Source: Ignavibacteria bacterium
GTDB taxonomy: Bacteria; Bacteroidota; Ignavibacteria; Kapaibacteriales; UBA961
Assembly (NCBI GenBank): GCA_016720145.1
Contig: JADJXV010000020.1
Location: forward strand, 1 to 31,288
Length of the DNA stretch: 31,288 bases
Reading direction: 5' to 3'
How positions within the stretch are numbered: position 1 is the stretch's first letter; every line of letters starts with the position of its first letter. The position numbers and the translations under genes are program-made. The notes beneath the pieces are model-generated. The model did no database searches. It saw nothing but the letters and a program-made list of their open reading frames with translations, and was not told the origin of the DNA. Positions 1-10,900 of the stretch are shown here, in pieces.

Positions 1-404
1 GAATACCGACAATGACTTTTACTCGGTGTGAATTCCTCGACTAATGCGCGGACTCCTTCAGGATTGGTATAAATAAGTTCGTTGATAATCACACGGTAAA
101 TTCCACGTTCGAGCCAAAACTTGCATTCCTCAATAGTATGGAAATTCGTCAGGAGTTCGATCGGGATATCGACCGAACGTACTATTTCGAGAATCGTCTC
201 GCAATTTGCCGTGTTGTCACGTCCTGCCATGCCGTCTAAGTCAGTAATATGCAAGGATTTCGCATTCTCTCTTCGCCAAAGACGAGCCAGCTCAAACGGA
301 TGATCTGAGATCTGATGATACATATTCTCCGTGCCGGGTTCGCCGACAATACACCGCGCGCAATGTCCGCCCGATAAGTCAATTGATGGAATAAGAAGGA
401 TCAT
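1..404 (-). CDS. HisA/HisF-family TIM barrel protein, divergent, partial
   Basis: Reading from the ATG at 404 down to the window edge gives about 134 residues without a stop; the C-terminal part lies outside. The N-terminus (LIPSIDLSGG, Asp9) and LHITDLDG at about residues 51-58 match the first half of the HisA barrel, the isomerase of histidine biosynthesis. Two hallmarks are missing: where HisA has the phosphate-binding GGGIR loop this protein reads LLTNFH (about 83-88), and where HisA has RVIIGTA it reads RVIINEL (about 104-110). A GEPGTE segment (21-26) replaces the usual QGD region. The homology is clear, but catalysis of the HisA reaction is doubtful; it may be a paralogue with another role. 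The gene starts 4 bases after the stop of the glycosyltransferase gene, so the two are probably co-transcribed. Not visible as a closed ORF because the stop is outside the window. Confidence 0.7.
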   Translation of the reverse strand, partial: MILLIPSIDLSGGHCARCIVGEPGTENMYHQISDHPFELARLWRRENAKSLHITDLDGMAGRDNTANCETILEIVRSVDIPIELLTNFHTIEECKFWLERGIYRVIINELIYTNPEGVRALVEEFTPSKSHCRY

Positions 405-408
405 ATAA

Positions 409-1366
409 TTACTTGAGAAATTGAGAAATGCCATTTTTAAATGTATGGAGTTCGACCTGATTCACCAGTCGTGAAGCCGCCACCGCCGGAGATGAGTACA
501 TCGCGACAGCATCGGTGAATTTATGGTCGAGTGCAAGGCAGGAGCCCAGCACAAAACACCGCAACCCCTCACGATGAACATCGTTGCTTGTAAAATTCAA
601 CCGCTCGTAGCTTCTATCCGTACGTCCCTCCACGAGAGCAATTTGCGCTAGTCGCAGGCGGGCTGTTTCTGTTTGCTCGGCTGTGAGCTCTTGCGACGCA
701 ACGATCGCTTCAAGCAATTCATTCGCTTCTTTATAATGCTTGGCAGCAAATTCCGTAATCCCAAGATGATACGTGAGCCATGGGTCATTCGGATGAAGCT
801 GTAACTCCCGGCGCAACAACTCACTATTCCGCTCTATTTTCTCGGGAGAATGTTCTGAATACCCATAATGTCGGATAGCAAGCGGAGAATCGACGATCTC
901 AAGTCCGAGGGCGCGAATCGAATCGGCGATTTGTTCGTGAATTGCACCTTCATACCGTATCTGCGGATGCCGGCGAAAGAGTCGTGTATAATGATGAATC
1001 GACCGCCACCGGCGCAAGATATTTTGAATCTCGACTTGTAGTCCGCCAATTGTTGGATTGGTGAAGTCTGTTGACCTCTTCCCGCGAAAAAGGGAAGAAG
1101 TACCTCATCAGCATCAAGCTGTAGTATCCACTCGGTGCGCATCAGCAAGAGCGCGTAATTCCGTGCTCGCCGAAAAATCATCGGTCCACTTAAAATAATG
1201 GACTTCAGCGCCAAGGCGCGAACAAATTTGGTGTATTGTCGATCGACCCGGTATCGACTATGACGATTTGATGTGCGTACTTTCTTGCAGAATATATAGC
1301 TTGCGCAACCGATAGCTCTGCATCTTTTACAATCATCGCCACGCCTATTGTCGGATTAGAGAGCAT
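409..1366 (-). pseudogene. Family 2 glycosyltransferase with TPR-like C-terminus, frameshifted
   Basis: Conceptual start is the ATG at 1366. The first frame reads IGVAMIVKDAE and VIVDTGSIDNT, the GT-A nucleotide-sugar binding start of family 2 glycosyltransferases. The frame then changes near 1236 (QICSRLGAEVHYFKWTDDF continues in another frame), again near 1165 (ARNYALL, TEWILQLDADEV with the metal-binding DAD motif), and at least once between 1100 and 1050, before the long last frame from about 1050 to the stop at 409. The last part carries helical TPR-like repeats (HPNDPWLTYHLGITEFAAKHYKEA). Members of this family usually add sugars to lipids or surface polymers in the cytoplasm. At least three frame changes mean no functional product as written. 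This is either a decayed gene or a poorly sequenced stretch. It lies directly upstream of the HisA-like gene. Confidence 0.75.
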
Positions 1367-1520
1367 TCAGAGGAATTATTCTTAGCGTCAAGAGAGTTAA
1401 TTGACCTGCAATAAACACAGAAGTTCGGACACGTGCAAGCAAAATTCTCGGATGCTGTGTAATTGAAGTGTTCTCGCTGATGCTGAGACCATACAATCCT
1501 TCAGAATGTCTGTATTGAGT

Positions 1521-2884
1521 TCAATCGGATCGGTCGGCTTGATTTATTCGACGTGCGAATGCTGGATAGGTCGGCAGGTAGAATTCACAGCGGAATACAA
1601 AATTCCCGCTAATATTTGCTCCTTGAATGGCAGTGCCTGCCTCCCAGACAGGATTTTTGTATCTCCAGACCACTTTCTTGTCAGGCGTTACCTCAAAGAA
1701 TATTCCTGTTGTGCCTTCGCATATCAGGGTATTACCATTGGAGAGTCGTTCAGCACCTGAGATACTGCTTGAGTAGAAAGTCGTGAGTAAAGAATCGGTG
1801 TATGTCCATTCAGGGGAGAAGCGGGGGAGATATGGTTTGCCGGGATCCAGATATATTTCCCGGCGTTATCCATCTGAGGCGCGATAATATCGACCGATGA
1901 ATAATTACCGTCCATGCGTCCAAAGCCATTATTGAATATCATGATTTTACCGGCGTCCGGCTTGCCTTTTTCGATCCATTTCACGCTGTGCTGTCCGAAT
2001 AATTTCTGATCATCATACGTGCCACGATTGTAGGTCATCGGATTGCCCCACCGATAGAGAATATCGCCGCCCTTGCCGGATTTTCCGCCGGTATGAGTCG
2101 CAGCTTCGGCAGTACTCGTGCTATGATCAATTACCTATATTTCATTGAAATTATACGAACTCACGATGATTTGGTCAAGTTCGGGATTGTAGGCGACGGA
2201 ATTGATGTGCAACCAATCAATTTCATCACCGCTTGCAGGGTTGATAAAATTTACGTGTACTAGCTCCGGATGCTCAGAAACCTTACCGTAATTGGTCAAT
2301 GATGGATCATTCTCTTGTACTAAATGATCCCATACTTTCCATTCCCAGACTATTTTTCCGGACTTGCCTTCCGGCTTAATTTCTACTATTTTTTCACTAT
2401 ACACAATCTTATCAGTTCTTTCAGGCAAGCGACCGACTCTTATGGCTTGTTCGCGAGACTTGACTTCGCAAACAACCGCGAGAATGTTACCATTAGGAAG
2501 TGGGCGAATATCATGATGCTGACATTGAATCGAGTCAGAAAGCTGATAATTCCATGTCAATTTACCATCCCAATCAAATCGTTCGATTATTCCGCCATTA
2601 CCGGGTGAACGGAAATACTTATTGCCAAAATTACCGCTACGGAGAAGTGAGCCGTCCGGTAGGAGATAGGCAGACTTTCCCGGCTTGTACGCGCTTTGCC
2701 ACGATTTTACTTTACGCCCTTCTTTGCTGATGAGGAATGTGCTCGTACTTGACATCGGTGCAAATAGTACATAACCGTTTTGCTGTCCGGGCTCATATTT
2801 TAAAAGTCCGACTGTCGGCTGCGCCTGTAAAGCACTACCGGAAATCGCTACTATGATGATGAGTTGTAGTAAATATGTTTTCAT
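1521..2884 (-). pseudogene. Aryl-sulfate sulfotransferase-like protein, copy 1, broken
   Basis: It starts at the ATG at 2884 with a Sec signal peptide (MKTYLLQLIIIVAISGSALQ). The sequence is collinear with the open copy at 4749-6143, including QCQHHDIRPLPNGN and DWLHINSVAYNPELDQ. At 2135-2137 the codon expected to be Trp (DEIW in the open copy) is TAG. The same frame then continues with RWGNP, GQHSVKWI and IMIFNNGFGR. Near 1855 a one-base frame change moves the reading to the frame of LDPGKPYLPR and AERLSNGNTLI. A further frame change near 1540 would be needed to reach a C-terminus like that of the paralogues (PIELN). The family transfers sulfate between phenolic compounds in the periplasm through an active-site His. 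As written this copy gives only a 249-residue fragment. I end it at 1521 in the penultimate frame; the true end may be further down. Confidence 0.8.
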
Positions 2885-2968
2885 AAGGTAAAGGTGGTCT
2901 TATTAAGGGTGGAATTTATAAGAACTTGTAAACATTCATAATATTAAATTGAATAGTGTGGCATTGAT

Positions 2969-4393
2969 TTACTGTAACCCTATTCCATTGCGAACGCTCC
3001 GTAACGGCTGTTGACTATTCGTTGCCTCTGCATTCAGCTCTATTGGTTCGCTACCAATGAGTTTTTTGCCTGTAAAAGCAGAATACTCCGGTGGATATAA
3101 TGTACACCTGAAGACAAAATTCCCCATAATCGTCGTTCCTTGTGTAGCTACCCCTGTATGCCATACAGGACTTTTATACTGCCAGACCACTTTCTTCTGT
3201 GGTGTGATTTCAAAAAAATGACCGTAAGGACCATTACAAATCAACGTGTTCCCATTGGGTAGGCGTTGCGCGCCGGATATATTGGGTGCTTTAAAATTCT
3301 CCGGATCTTTATAACTCCACACAGGTCTTGAAGGAGCAAATGCTTTGGTAGCTTGAAGGGCATAGCTTCCTGTTTTAGCAACCATTTGTGGATTAATTAT
3401 GTCAATAGAAGAATAATTACCGCCCGGACGTCCGATTCCATTATTAAAAATCATAATCTTGCCTTCGTCAGAGTACCCTTTTGGTATCCAGGTCGCATTA
3501 TGCTGATGGAAGAGCATTCTGTCCGTTGAATCGCCTCGTTGATAGGCGAGAGGATTACCCCACCGATAGAGTAAGTCTCCACCTTTGTTATGTTTACCAC
3601 CGGTAGAAGAGGCAGCTTGCTGCGTAGTCGTACTGTGATCGATGATCCATATTTCACTAAACCCATACGAACTAACCATTATTTGGTCGAGTTCGGCATT
3701 ATAATCAATTGAGTTAAGATGTATCCAATCAATTGTCTGAGAATAGCTCCCACCTGATGAATAATTTTGAGCGATTCGTTCAGGGTGATCCTTGACAATA
3801 CCATAATTACTTTTTGCCGGATCTGCTTGCTGGATGAGATGATCCCATGCATTCCATTCCCATACAATTGTAGCAGAAGTTGCATTTGGCTGAATCTCAA
3901 TTATTTTTTCTGTCCAAATTGATGTTGCATTAGGATCGGTAAAAGCAGAAGAAAAATTATCTGCTGTTCTTTTTTCCCAAACAATTGCTAGAATATTACC
4001 GTTTGGCATAGGATAAATGTCGTGATGCTGACATTGGACAGAATCAGAAATTTTGTACGACTAGGTGAGCTCACCCTTCCAATTGAATTTTTCAATAATT
4101 CCGCCTGCGCCTGTCCCTACAAAATATTGATCGTTCAAGACTCCACTTCGAAGCAACGAACCATCAGGAAGTAAATATGCTGAATGTCCGGGCGTGTATT
4201 TGCTTTCCCACGTATTTACTTTACGTCCTTTTTTGTCTATAAGATAAGTAGTAGTGCTTGCAATTGGAGAAAATAAAACATAACCCTTTTGCTGACCTGC
4301 ACCGGATTCTAATAATCCAATAGTTGGCTGTCCGTAAACTGGAACAGAAATAGCCGATAAAAATATAGAAATGAAGAATAGGTATAACTTCAT
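2969..4393 (-). pseudogene. Aryl-sulfate sulfotransferase-like protein, copy 2, single nonsense codon
   Basis: It starts at the ATG at 4393 with a signal peptide (MKLYLFFISIFLSAISVPVYGQ). The only defect is a TAG at 4061-4063, at the position where the open copy has Trp117 (GERTWVYRI there, GELT-stop-SYKI here). The frame is otherwise open to the stop at 2969, about 474 codons in all. Conserved blocks are QCQHHDIYPMPNGN, DWIHLNSIDYNAELDQ, EIWIIDHSTTTQ, YRWGNP, FHQHNATWI, IMIFNNGIGR and QRLPNGNTLICNG, typical of the arylsulfotransferase beta-propeller family. It keeps the DWxHxNS His that the open copy lacks. If the TAG is suppressed, or is a base-call error, this would be a full-length protein. 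It shares orientation with copies 1 and 3 and probably arose by tandem duplication. Confidence 0.82.
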
Positions 4394-4748
4394 AGAAATA
4401 AAATAGTAAGCAGAAATTTATATTGAGGATTCGTTACTCTTATGAACCTCGTAACTTTTGCTTGACTATCTACATCGCAAAAAACTTACAAGGACTCGAA
4501 ATTATAATTCTATGCTATAGTATGCGATAGATAGTTGCGAGAGGTATAGTACTATATTGGAACGCACGGAAAATAGCTCATAGTTTCTACTATGGGAATA
4601 CCGACTGCGTAATGGATCAATGCAATTCAATTGATATTGTATTGCACCTTGGCGGGATGGAAGTGAATGCAGATTAGAAGGATAGTGACAGCGTACGTGT
4701 GCCGTTAATCATTGTAAAAAATGATTGCCACATGATTATGTAGATCTA
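4394..4748. other. Non-coding gap between sulfotransferase copies 2 and 3
   Basis: I see no convincing gene in these 355 bases. They hold a perfect 12-bp palindrome TATAGTACTATA at 4545-4556, a short hairpin CATAGT/ACTATG at 4579-4594, and a 7-bp hairpin AATCATT/AATGATT at 4707-4726. The last lies just downstream of copy 3 and could help end its transcript, though it is weak. The gap should also hold the promoter of copy 2. Confidence 0.5.
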
Positions 4749-6143
4749 TCATGGGTTGATTTCAATCGTTTCGCCGGGTATGAGTTTACGTTTTTTAAAA
4801 GCAGGGTAGTTGGTAGGATAAAACGAACATCGAAACATGAAGCTTCCACCCGGTAGTACTGTTCCTTGGGCGATAGGACCATTCATCATCACCGGATTCT
4901 TATATTTCCAGACTATCTTGTTCTTTGGTGTTACTTCAAAAAATTCACCGAGTAGTCCGTTGCATATTAAGGTATTACCATTCGGCAATCGTTCTGCATT
5001 TGACATGTGACTTGTAAAGAATGTACCGTCAGTCGTATCGACAAACTGCCAATCAGGACGCAAAGGCAAATATGCTTTTCCTGTTTCGTGTAAATAGTTG
5101 CCTTGTTTATCTCTTGGTGGAGCTATTACATCGACGGAGGAATAATTTTTACCGTCTCCGCGTGCGCCATTATTGAACACCATAATTTTACCTGCATCGC
5201 GCTTACCTTTATCAATCCAATGGGCAGCATGCTGGGCAAAGAACATTTGATCCTCTTTTGTGCCGGCATTATAGGTAACAGGATTACCCCAACGGTAGAG
5301 GATATCGCCACCTTTACCGGATTTCCCACCGCTATGAGATGCAGCTTCAGATGTGGTAGTACTATGATCGAGTATCCAAATCTCATCGAAATCATACGAA
5401 CTAACGATGATTTGGTCAAGTTCTGCATTATAGGATACTGAATTCAAATAAATCCAATCACCAAGTACTTCTACTTTATTTGCTTGATAATTAAGGTTGA
5501 TGAGTTCGGGATGGTCAAGTATTGACCCAAAATTTAATTTCGTTGGATCCACATCCTGCACAATATGATCCCATGAATTCCATTCCCATACGATTCGACC
5601 GGTGTCACCTTCGGGCTTAATTTCAACTATTTTTTCACTAAATACAATTGATGGTGCAAAATTTGGATTACGTCCGGCAGCGAGGGCTTGATCATACTGC
5701 TTAATTTCATAGACAATGGCAAGGATATTGCCATTCGGCATTGGGTACACATCATGATGCTGACATTGAACAGTATCGGAAATTCTATAGACCCAAGTTC
5801 GCTCACCCTGCCAATTGAATTTCTCTATAATACCGCCATTACCGCTTTTCTTGAACGTAGATTTCCGGTCACTGCTTGCCCTGAGAAGCGAACCGTCCGG
5901 TAATAAGTAAGCCGATTGACCCGGCAAAGTCTCACTGAGCCAGGAATTAATCAATCGCCCTTTTTTGTCAATTAGATAGGTCGTCTTACTCACCATTGGA
6001 GCAAAAAGAATATAGCCATCTTGATGACCTTTTTCGATGTGAGTGACGCCCACTGTATGCTGAGCGTACAAATGGTTCGTTGGTAGAACGATGAGAAATG
6101 TAAGTAGTGAAAAAATATAGAGAATAAGTTGTAAGGAATTCAT
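4749..6143 (-). CDS. Secreted aryl-sulfate sulfotransferase-like protein, copy 3
   Basis: A 464-residue open frame. Residues 1-28 form a signal peptide ending LYAQ, so the protein is exported to the periplasm or beyond. The body has the blade motifs of the arylsulfotransferase family: QCQHHDVYPMPNGN (126-139), ELDQIIVSSYDFDEIW with LDHSTTT (241-264), YRWGNP (283-288), FFAQHAAHWI (301-310), IMVFNNGARG (320-329) and NAERLPNGNTLICNG (near 382-396). The family moves sulfate from phenolic sulfate esters to phenols without PAPS. One oddity is that the conserved DWxHxNS block reads DWIYLNS here, with Tyr232 in place of the His present in copies 1 and 2. If that His is catalytic, as in characterised AssT enzymes, this only open copy may be inactive or altered. 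It lies 82 bases downstream of purF on the same strand, with no evident functional link. Confidence 0.85.
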   Translation of the reverse strand: MNSLQLILYIFSLLTFLIVLPTNHLYAQHTVGVTHIEKGHQDGYILFAPMVSKTTYLIDKKGRLINSWLSETLPGQSAYLLPDGSLLRASSDRKSTFKKSGNGGIIEKFNWQGERTWVYRISDTVQCQHHDVYPMPNGNILAIVYEIKQYDQALAAGRNPNFAPSIVFSEKIVEIKPEGDTGRIVWEWNSWDHIVQDVDPTKLNFGSILDHPELINLNYQANKVEVLGDWIYLNSVSYNAELDQIIVSSYDFDEIWILDHSTTTSEAASHSGGKSGKGGDILYRWGNPVTYNAGTKEDQMFFAQHAAHWIDKGKRDAGKIMVFNNGARGDGKNYSSVDVIAPPRDKQGNYLHETGKAYLPLRPDWQFVDTTDGTFFTSHMSNAERLPNGNTLICNGLLGEFFEVTPKNKIVWKYKNPVMMNGPIAQGTVLPGGSFMFRCSFYPTNYPAFKKRKLIPGETIEINP

Positions 6144-6225
6144 AAATAGAGGAGTTTGCTTATGAACATTTTAAAAAATTAAATCTGAATTTCTGAAAAT
6201 CTATATTGTTCTTACTTTTAAAATC

Positions 6226-7722
6226 TTACTCTTCTGTCGCGAATTTCCCGCCACCGAGATCTATTTGCACCGGATAATTACCTGTAAAGCAAGCATTGCA
6301 ATAGCCGACGCCTTCTTCTTGAGGAACAGATGCCATCAAGCTTTCCACCGATAAATAATGGAGAGAATTCACCCCTAGCGCTTTGCCTATTTCTTCTTCA
6401 CCATTATAATCATTGGCAATAAGCTCTTCACGACTTGGAAAGTCCATACCGTATTGACACGGATGGGTAATAGGCGGTGAAGTGATGCGTAAGTGTACTT
6501 CTTGAGGATTAGCTTCACGGACTAGATTCACGAGTGAACGTGACGTTGTTCCTCGTACAATTGAATCATCCACCATCACTACTTTTTTCCCTTCGAGTAC
6601 GCCTCGAACGACATTAAACTTGGTCTTAACTTTAAATTCTCGTTGATCTTGCCCGGGTGCGATGAAGGTACGCCCTACATAATGACTTCTGATTAGTCCA
6701 ATTTCATATTTTGTAGGTATTTCATTCTTTTCGCTTTCTCGGGCAAAGCCGAGAGTGGCAGTATTTCCGCTGTCGGGGACTGCGATTGCGACTACTTTCT
6801 CACCATCATCGCCGGGGAGAACAGGGCTCTCAAGTGCTAAGTTTTTACCGAGCTTTCGGCGAACTTTATCCACATTATGACCAAAAATTTTGCTGTCCGG
6901 ACGTGAAAAATAGATGTATTCAAATATACAATGGCAGGATTGTGGTGTGATATCATCAATCATATAAGAAGTAATTTCACCGGTTTCGATAGTTTTACGA
7001 TCGATGACAACGAGTTCGTTGTGACGCACATCGCGGACATACTCGGCGCTGATGATATCGAGCGCGCATGTTTCAGATACGACGAAGTATGCATATTCAT
7101 CGCCCATTTTTTTACGTCCGATGCATAATGGTCTGAATCCATGCGGGTCACGCGCAGCAATTATAGATGTATCGGTCATGAGAACGAGTGAGTACGCGCC
7201 TCTTGCAATTTGAAGAGCTTCACGTATTTGGTCGAGTTGATTGGTCTTTCGACTGCGAGCTATTAAATGGAGGAAGAGTTCACTATCGGTCGTTGTTTGG
7301 AAGATTGCGCCTTCGTCTTGAAGAGTCTTGCGGAGAATTTTCGTATTGGTGAGATTACCATTATGAGCGAGTGCGAGATTCCCGTAACGATAATTGATGG
7401 TAAATGGCTGAATATTGGCTATTGATGCGCTGCCGGTGGTAGAATATCGGTTATGACCGATGGCCGACATACCTTTGAGCTTGTCTGAGAGGATGGTACT
7501 ATCAGAAAAAACATCCAAAACTAACCCCTCTCCTTTGTGCGTAGCGAATCGTTGCTTATTTTTGTTGGAATCAAACGACGATGCGACGATCCCTGCTGCT
7601 TCTTGACCTCGATGCTGGAGAGCATGGAGAGCATAATAGGTCATGACAGAAGCTTGAGGATGATTAAAAACACCGATAACGCCACAATTACACTGAGGTT
7701 TATCAAGTTCGAGAGGACTCAT
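6226..7722 (-). CDS. purF: Amidophosphoribosyltransferase (glutamine PRPP amidotransferase)
   Basis: 498 residues, the usual length. It catalyses the first committed step of purine synthesis in the cytoplasm: PRPP plus glutamine gives 5-phosphoribosylamine. The N-terminus has a 12-residue propeptide before Cys13 (CGVIGVF), the expected N-terminal nucleophile after self-cleavage. The glutaminase half carries LQHRGQEAAGI, IGHNRYSTTG and LAHNGNL. The transferase half carries the PRPP loop VVMVDDSIVRGTTS. Cysteines placed as in the Bacillus-type, [4Fe-4S]-containing enzymes are present: CIFEYIYFSRPDS, HPCQYGMDFPS and YCNACFTGNYP. Together with the propeptide this indicates the iron-sulfur class rather than the E. 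coli class. The ATG at 7722 is the best start because it yields a normal propeptide. Divergent from the VCBS gene, with about 230 bases between starts. Confidence 0.97.
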   Translation of the reverse strand: MSPLELDKPQCNCGVIGVFNHPQASVMTYYALHALQHRGQEAAGIVASSFDSNKNKQRFATHKGEGLVLDVFSDSTILSDKLKGMSAIGHNRYSTTGSASIANIQPFTINYRYGNLALAHNGNLTNTKILRKTLQDEGAIFQTTTDSELFLHLIARSRKTNQLDQIREALQIARGAYSLVLMTDTSIIAARDPHGFRPLCIGRKKMGDEYAYFVVSETCALDIISAEYVRDVRHNELVVIDRKTIETGEITSYMIDDITPQSCHCIFEYIYFSRPDSKIFGHNVDKVRRKLGKNLALESPVLPGDDGEKVVAIAVPDSGNTATLGFARESEKNEIPTKYEIGLIRSHYVGRTFIAPGQDQREFKVKTKFNVVRGVLEGKKVVMVDDSIVRGTTSRSLVNLVREANPQEVHLRITSPPITHPCQYGMDFPSREELIANDYNGEEEIGKALGVNSLHYLSVESLMASVPQEEGVGYCNACFTGNYPVQIDLGGGKFATEE

Positions 7723-7956
7723 AGAGGATATGAATTACTGAATAGAAGATCAAAAGAATGGAAGTTGTTCGTGCAAAAATACGACTTTATTCTTCCAGAA
7801 TTACCATGTTTGACCTACGTATTATACGTCATAAAACAGAATAAATTCATACTTTATCCAGATAAATTGTTCTAGCTATTGAGATAGTTGTAAATTTTAA
7901 TATCATCATCAACCGATAAATTGAATAGTATCCACGTGAATTTCCAAAAAAATACC

Positions 7957-10900
7957 ATGAAGTTATTACGAAGTATTTCTCTCATCATATTCTGTACGTT
8001 ACTTTTAGTGACAGTCTGTACTTCTGCTCTTATTTCCTCAATTGCTTTTATCCCTGCGGTTGTCAATTCCCCGTTATTTCAGAAATCAAAAGTACCTTCC
8101 TCTAAAAATAATGACAAAAGCAACCAAGCAGCTAAAAATGTTGACAAAGACAAGTCAAAATCTCGTACGACACAGATATCTGCAAAGCAAGAAGGTATTT
8201 TTCAACTATTGAGTGAGAACGAAACCAACCTAAGATTTGATAACTTCGTTCCGGGAGGGAAAGCTTTAAAAAAACAAAGTCAACTTTTTACTATTGCTGC
8301 AGGTGGAGTATCAGTCGGAGATGTCAATAATGACGGCTTGCCTGATATTTATCTAACGCGTTTCATGCGTGATAATAAGTTGTTTATCAATAAAGGCTAT
8401 CTGAAATTTGAAGAAGCTCCTGCATCGGCCGGACTTGGTGATTCGGCTTCCGCATCATTCGGCTCGACTATGGTAGATATTGATGGTGATGGTGACCTCG
8501 ATATCTATGTATCTGAATATAATTTTACACCCAACAGATTTTTTATCAATAATGGCGATGGTACATTTGTTGATAAAGCCAAGGAATTTGGATTAGACTT
8601 TGTGGGCAATAGTATCCAAGCTACGTTTTTTGATTATGATAAAGATGATGATTTGGACATGTATTTAGTGGTAAATGGGCAGTCAGAGGTGGACTTTGAA
8701 AACAGAGGAGAGTATAGTAAATTATATAAAAATAATGGTAATAATACATTTACTGAGGTGAGTCGTCAGATAGGAATCAACCATAAAGGTTTTGGACTCA
8801 GTGCGTCTGTTGCAGACTTTAATAATGACGGTTGGCTCGATTTGTATGTAGCCAATGACTTCGAAGCACCTGATTATCTCTATTATAATAATCAAGACGG
8901 GACATTTAGAGACGTTACTAAAGCGGCTACACGCCATACAAGCTATTTTAGCATGGGAAGCGATGCAGCGGATGTAAATAATGATGGATACATGGATTTC
9001 CTTTCTGTCGATATGTTGCCGGAAGATCATCAACGACGGAATACACAATTTGAAACCGTATCTCTCTTTAGTACGCTTCATGACTCGTCTCAAATGCTAA
9101 AAAATTCTCTCCAAATCAATCGCGGCGATGGGACTTTCAGTGATATTGGCTACATGACCGGCGTGGCTACGACCGACTGGAGCTGGTCACCACTTTTAGC
9201 AGACTTCAATAATGATGGCGCGAAAGACATTTTTGTATCGAATGGTATTAAATACGATATCATGGATAGGGATGCGATGCGTTTCGCGGCGAACCCCGAG
9301 GTGTTGGATAAAATGGGATTGCATGATTTGGCTAAAAAAATGTCAGATACGACGCCGGGTTCGGACAGAATGCTTGGCAAAAATCTAGATTTAGACCAGT
9401 ATTTCAGAAAATTGCCTCGGACGAGAATTAACAATTTTCTTTTTAGAAATGATGGTGAGTCCATTTACGATAATGTTAGTGAAGATTGGGGCTTTATAGC
9501 TCCATATAACAACACAGTAGCAGCAGCGTATGCCGATTTTGATAATGATGGAGATTTAGACCTTGTCCTCAATAATATCGATACGATGGCAACGGTCTAT
9601 CGCAATACCAGTCGTGAAAAGAAGTTAGGGAATTACGTTCAAGTAAAATTGATTGGAAAAGGGAAAAATACAGAAGGACTTGGCGCAAAAGTCGAGATAA
9701 AAATTAAAGATAAGTACCAAGTTATTCAATTCGGTCGCACACGTGGATTTGCATCCAGTGTCGATAATATTATTCATTTTGGTGTTCATAAAGAGAATAT
9801 CATTGATGAATTGACGGTGACGTGGCTAAGTGGTGTACGTCAAACATTAAAAAAAGTCAAAGCAAATCAAAGACTTGTTCTCAAAGAAGTAGATGCCTCG
9901 CCTGTTGTGAATAATCCACCTCCTACACTTCCTACCATCCTATCGACAGTCTCACCTGAAAAAAGCTTGAAATTCAATCATTCTGAAAATATCTATGATG
10001 ATTTTTTTCAAGAGCGACTGTTACCGAGTAAATTATCCACCAATGGACCGGGAATGGCTGTAGGAGATGTGAATGGTGATGGTCTAAAAGATGTGTTTAT
10101 TGGTGGTCCACAAGGTGTAATTGCGAGTTTGTATCTCCAGCAGTCGGATGGACGATTTATTGTATCACCTCAAAATGCTTTTGCTCCTGACTCAATGTGT
10201 GAAGACCAAGGTGCTCTTTTCTTTGATGCAGATAGTGACGGTGATGTAGATTTGTATGTCGCAAGCGGTGGGAATGAAGAATCCTTAGAAGTGCCTCAGC
10301 TTCTTGCCGATAGACTCTATCTTAATGATGGTAGAGGTACATTTACCAAAGGTTCACTTCCTGAAATGCTGTCGAGTACTTCCTGCGTGACAGCAGGAGA
10401 TTTGGATGGTGACGGAGATTTAGATTTGTTTGTCGGTGGTCGAAACGTACCGGGAAAATATCCCGATAAACCGAGAAGTTATATATTGTTGAATGAAAAG
10501 GGGACGTTTATTGATGTGACCGAACAGTTCTGTTTTGAATTGAAAAACCCCGGTATGGTGACCTCTGCAATGTTGTCAGACTACAACAGCGACGGCATGC
10601 TCGATATTATTCTCGTCGGCGAATGGATGACTCCTCGTTTATTTCAAAATTTCAATGGCATCTTTCGAGAAATGACAGCGGGAAGCGGACTTGATAGTGC
10701 TTTCGGATGGTGGAATAGTATCAATGCCGGTGACTTTGATAATGATGGAGATATTGATTATGTGGTTGGAAATTTAGGATTAAATTCTCGGTATAAAGCA
10801 TCTAATGAGTTTCCGATTGAGATGTATTGTAATGATTTTGATGATAATGGTAGTATAGAACAAATACTTACGTATTATTATAAAGGAACACAATACCCGT

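Noticed and set aside
834..1214. Separate 126-residue gene on the minus strand
   Set aside because: It is one frame of the broken glycosyltransferase: only the ARNYALL...LDADEV part is family-like, the rest is out of frame.
2135..4063. Genome-wide TAG recoding (TAG read as Trp)
   Set aside because: TAG ends the adenylyltransferase gene at 23796, and the housekeeping genes need no recoding. Only two TAG sites in related paralogues are affected.
5103..5441. Plus-strand open frame inside sulfotransferase copy 3
   Set aside because: Antisense shadow of a clearly conserved gene; similar shadows occur over the other copies.
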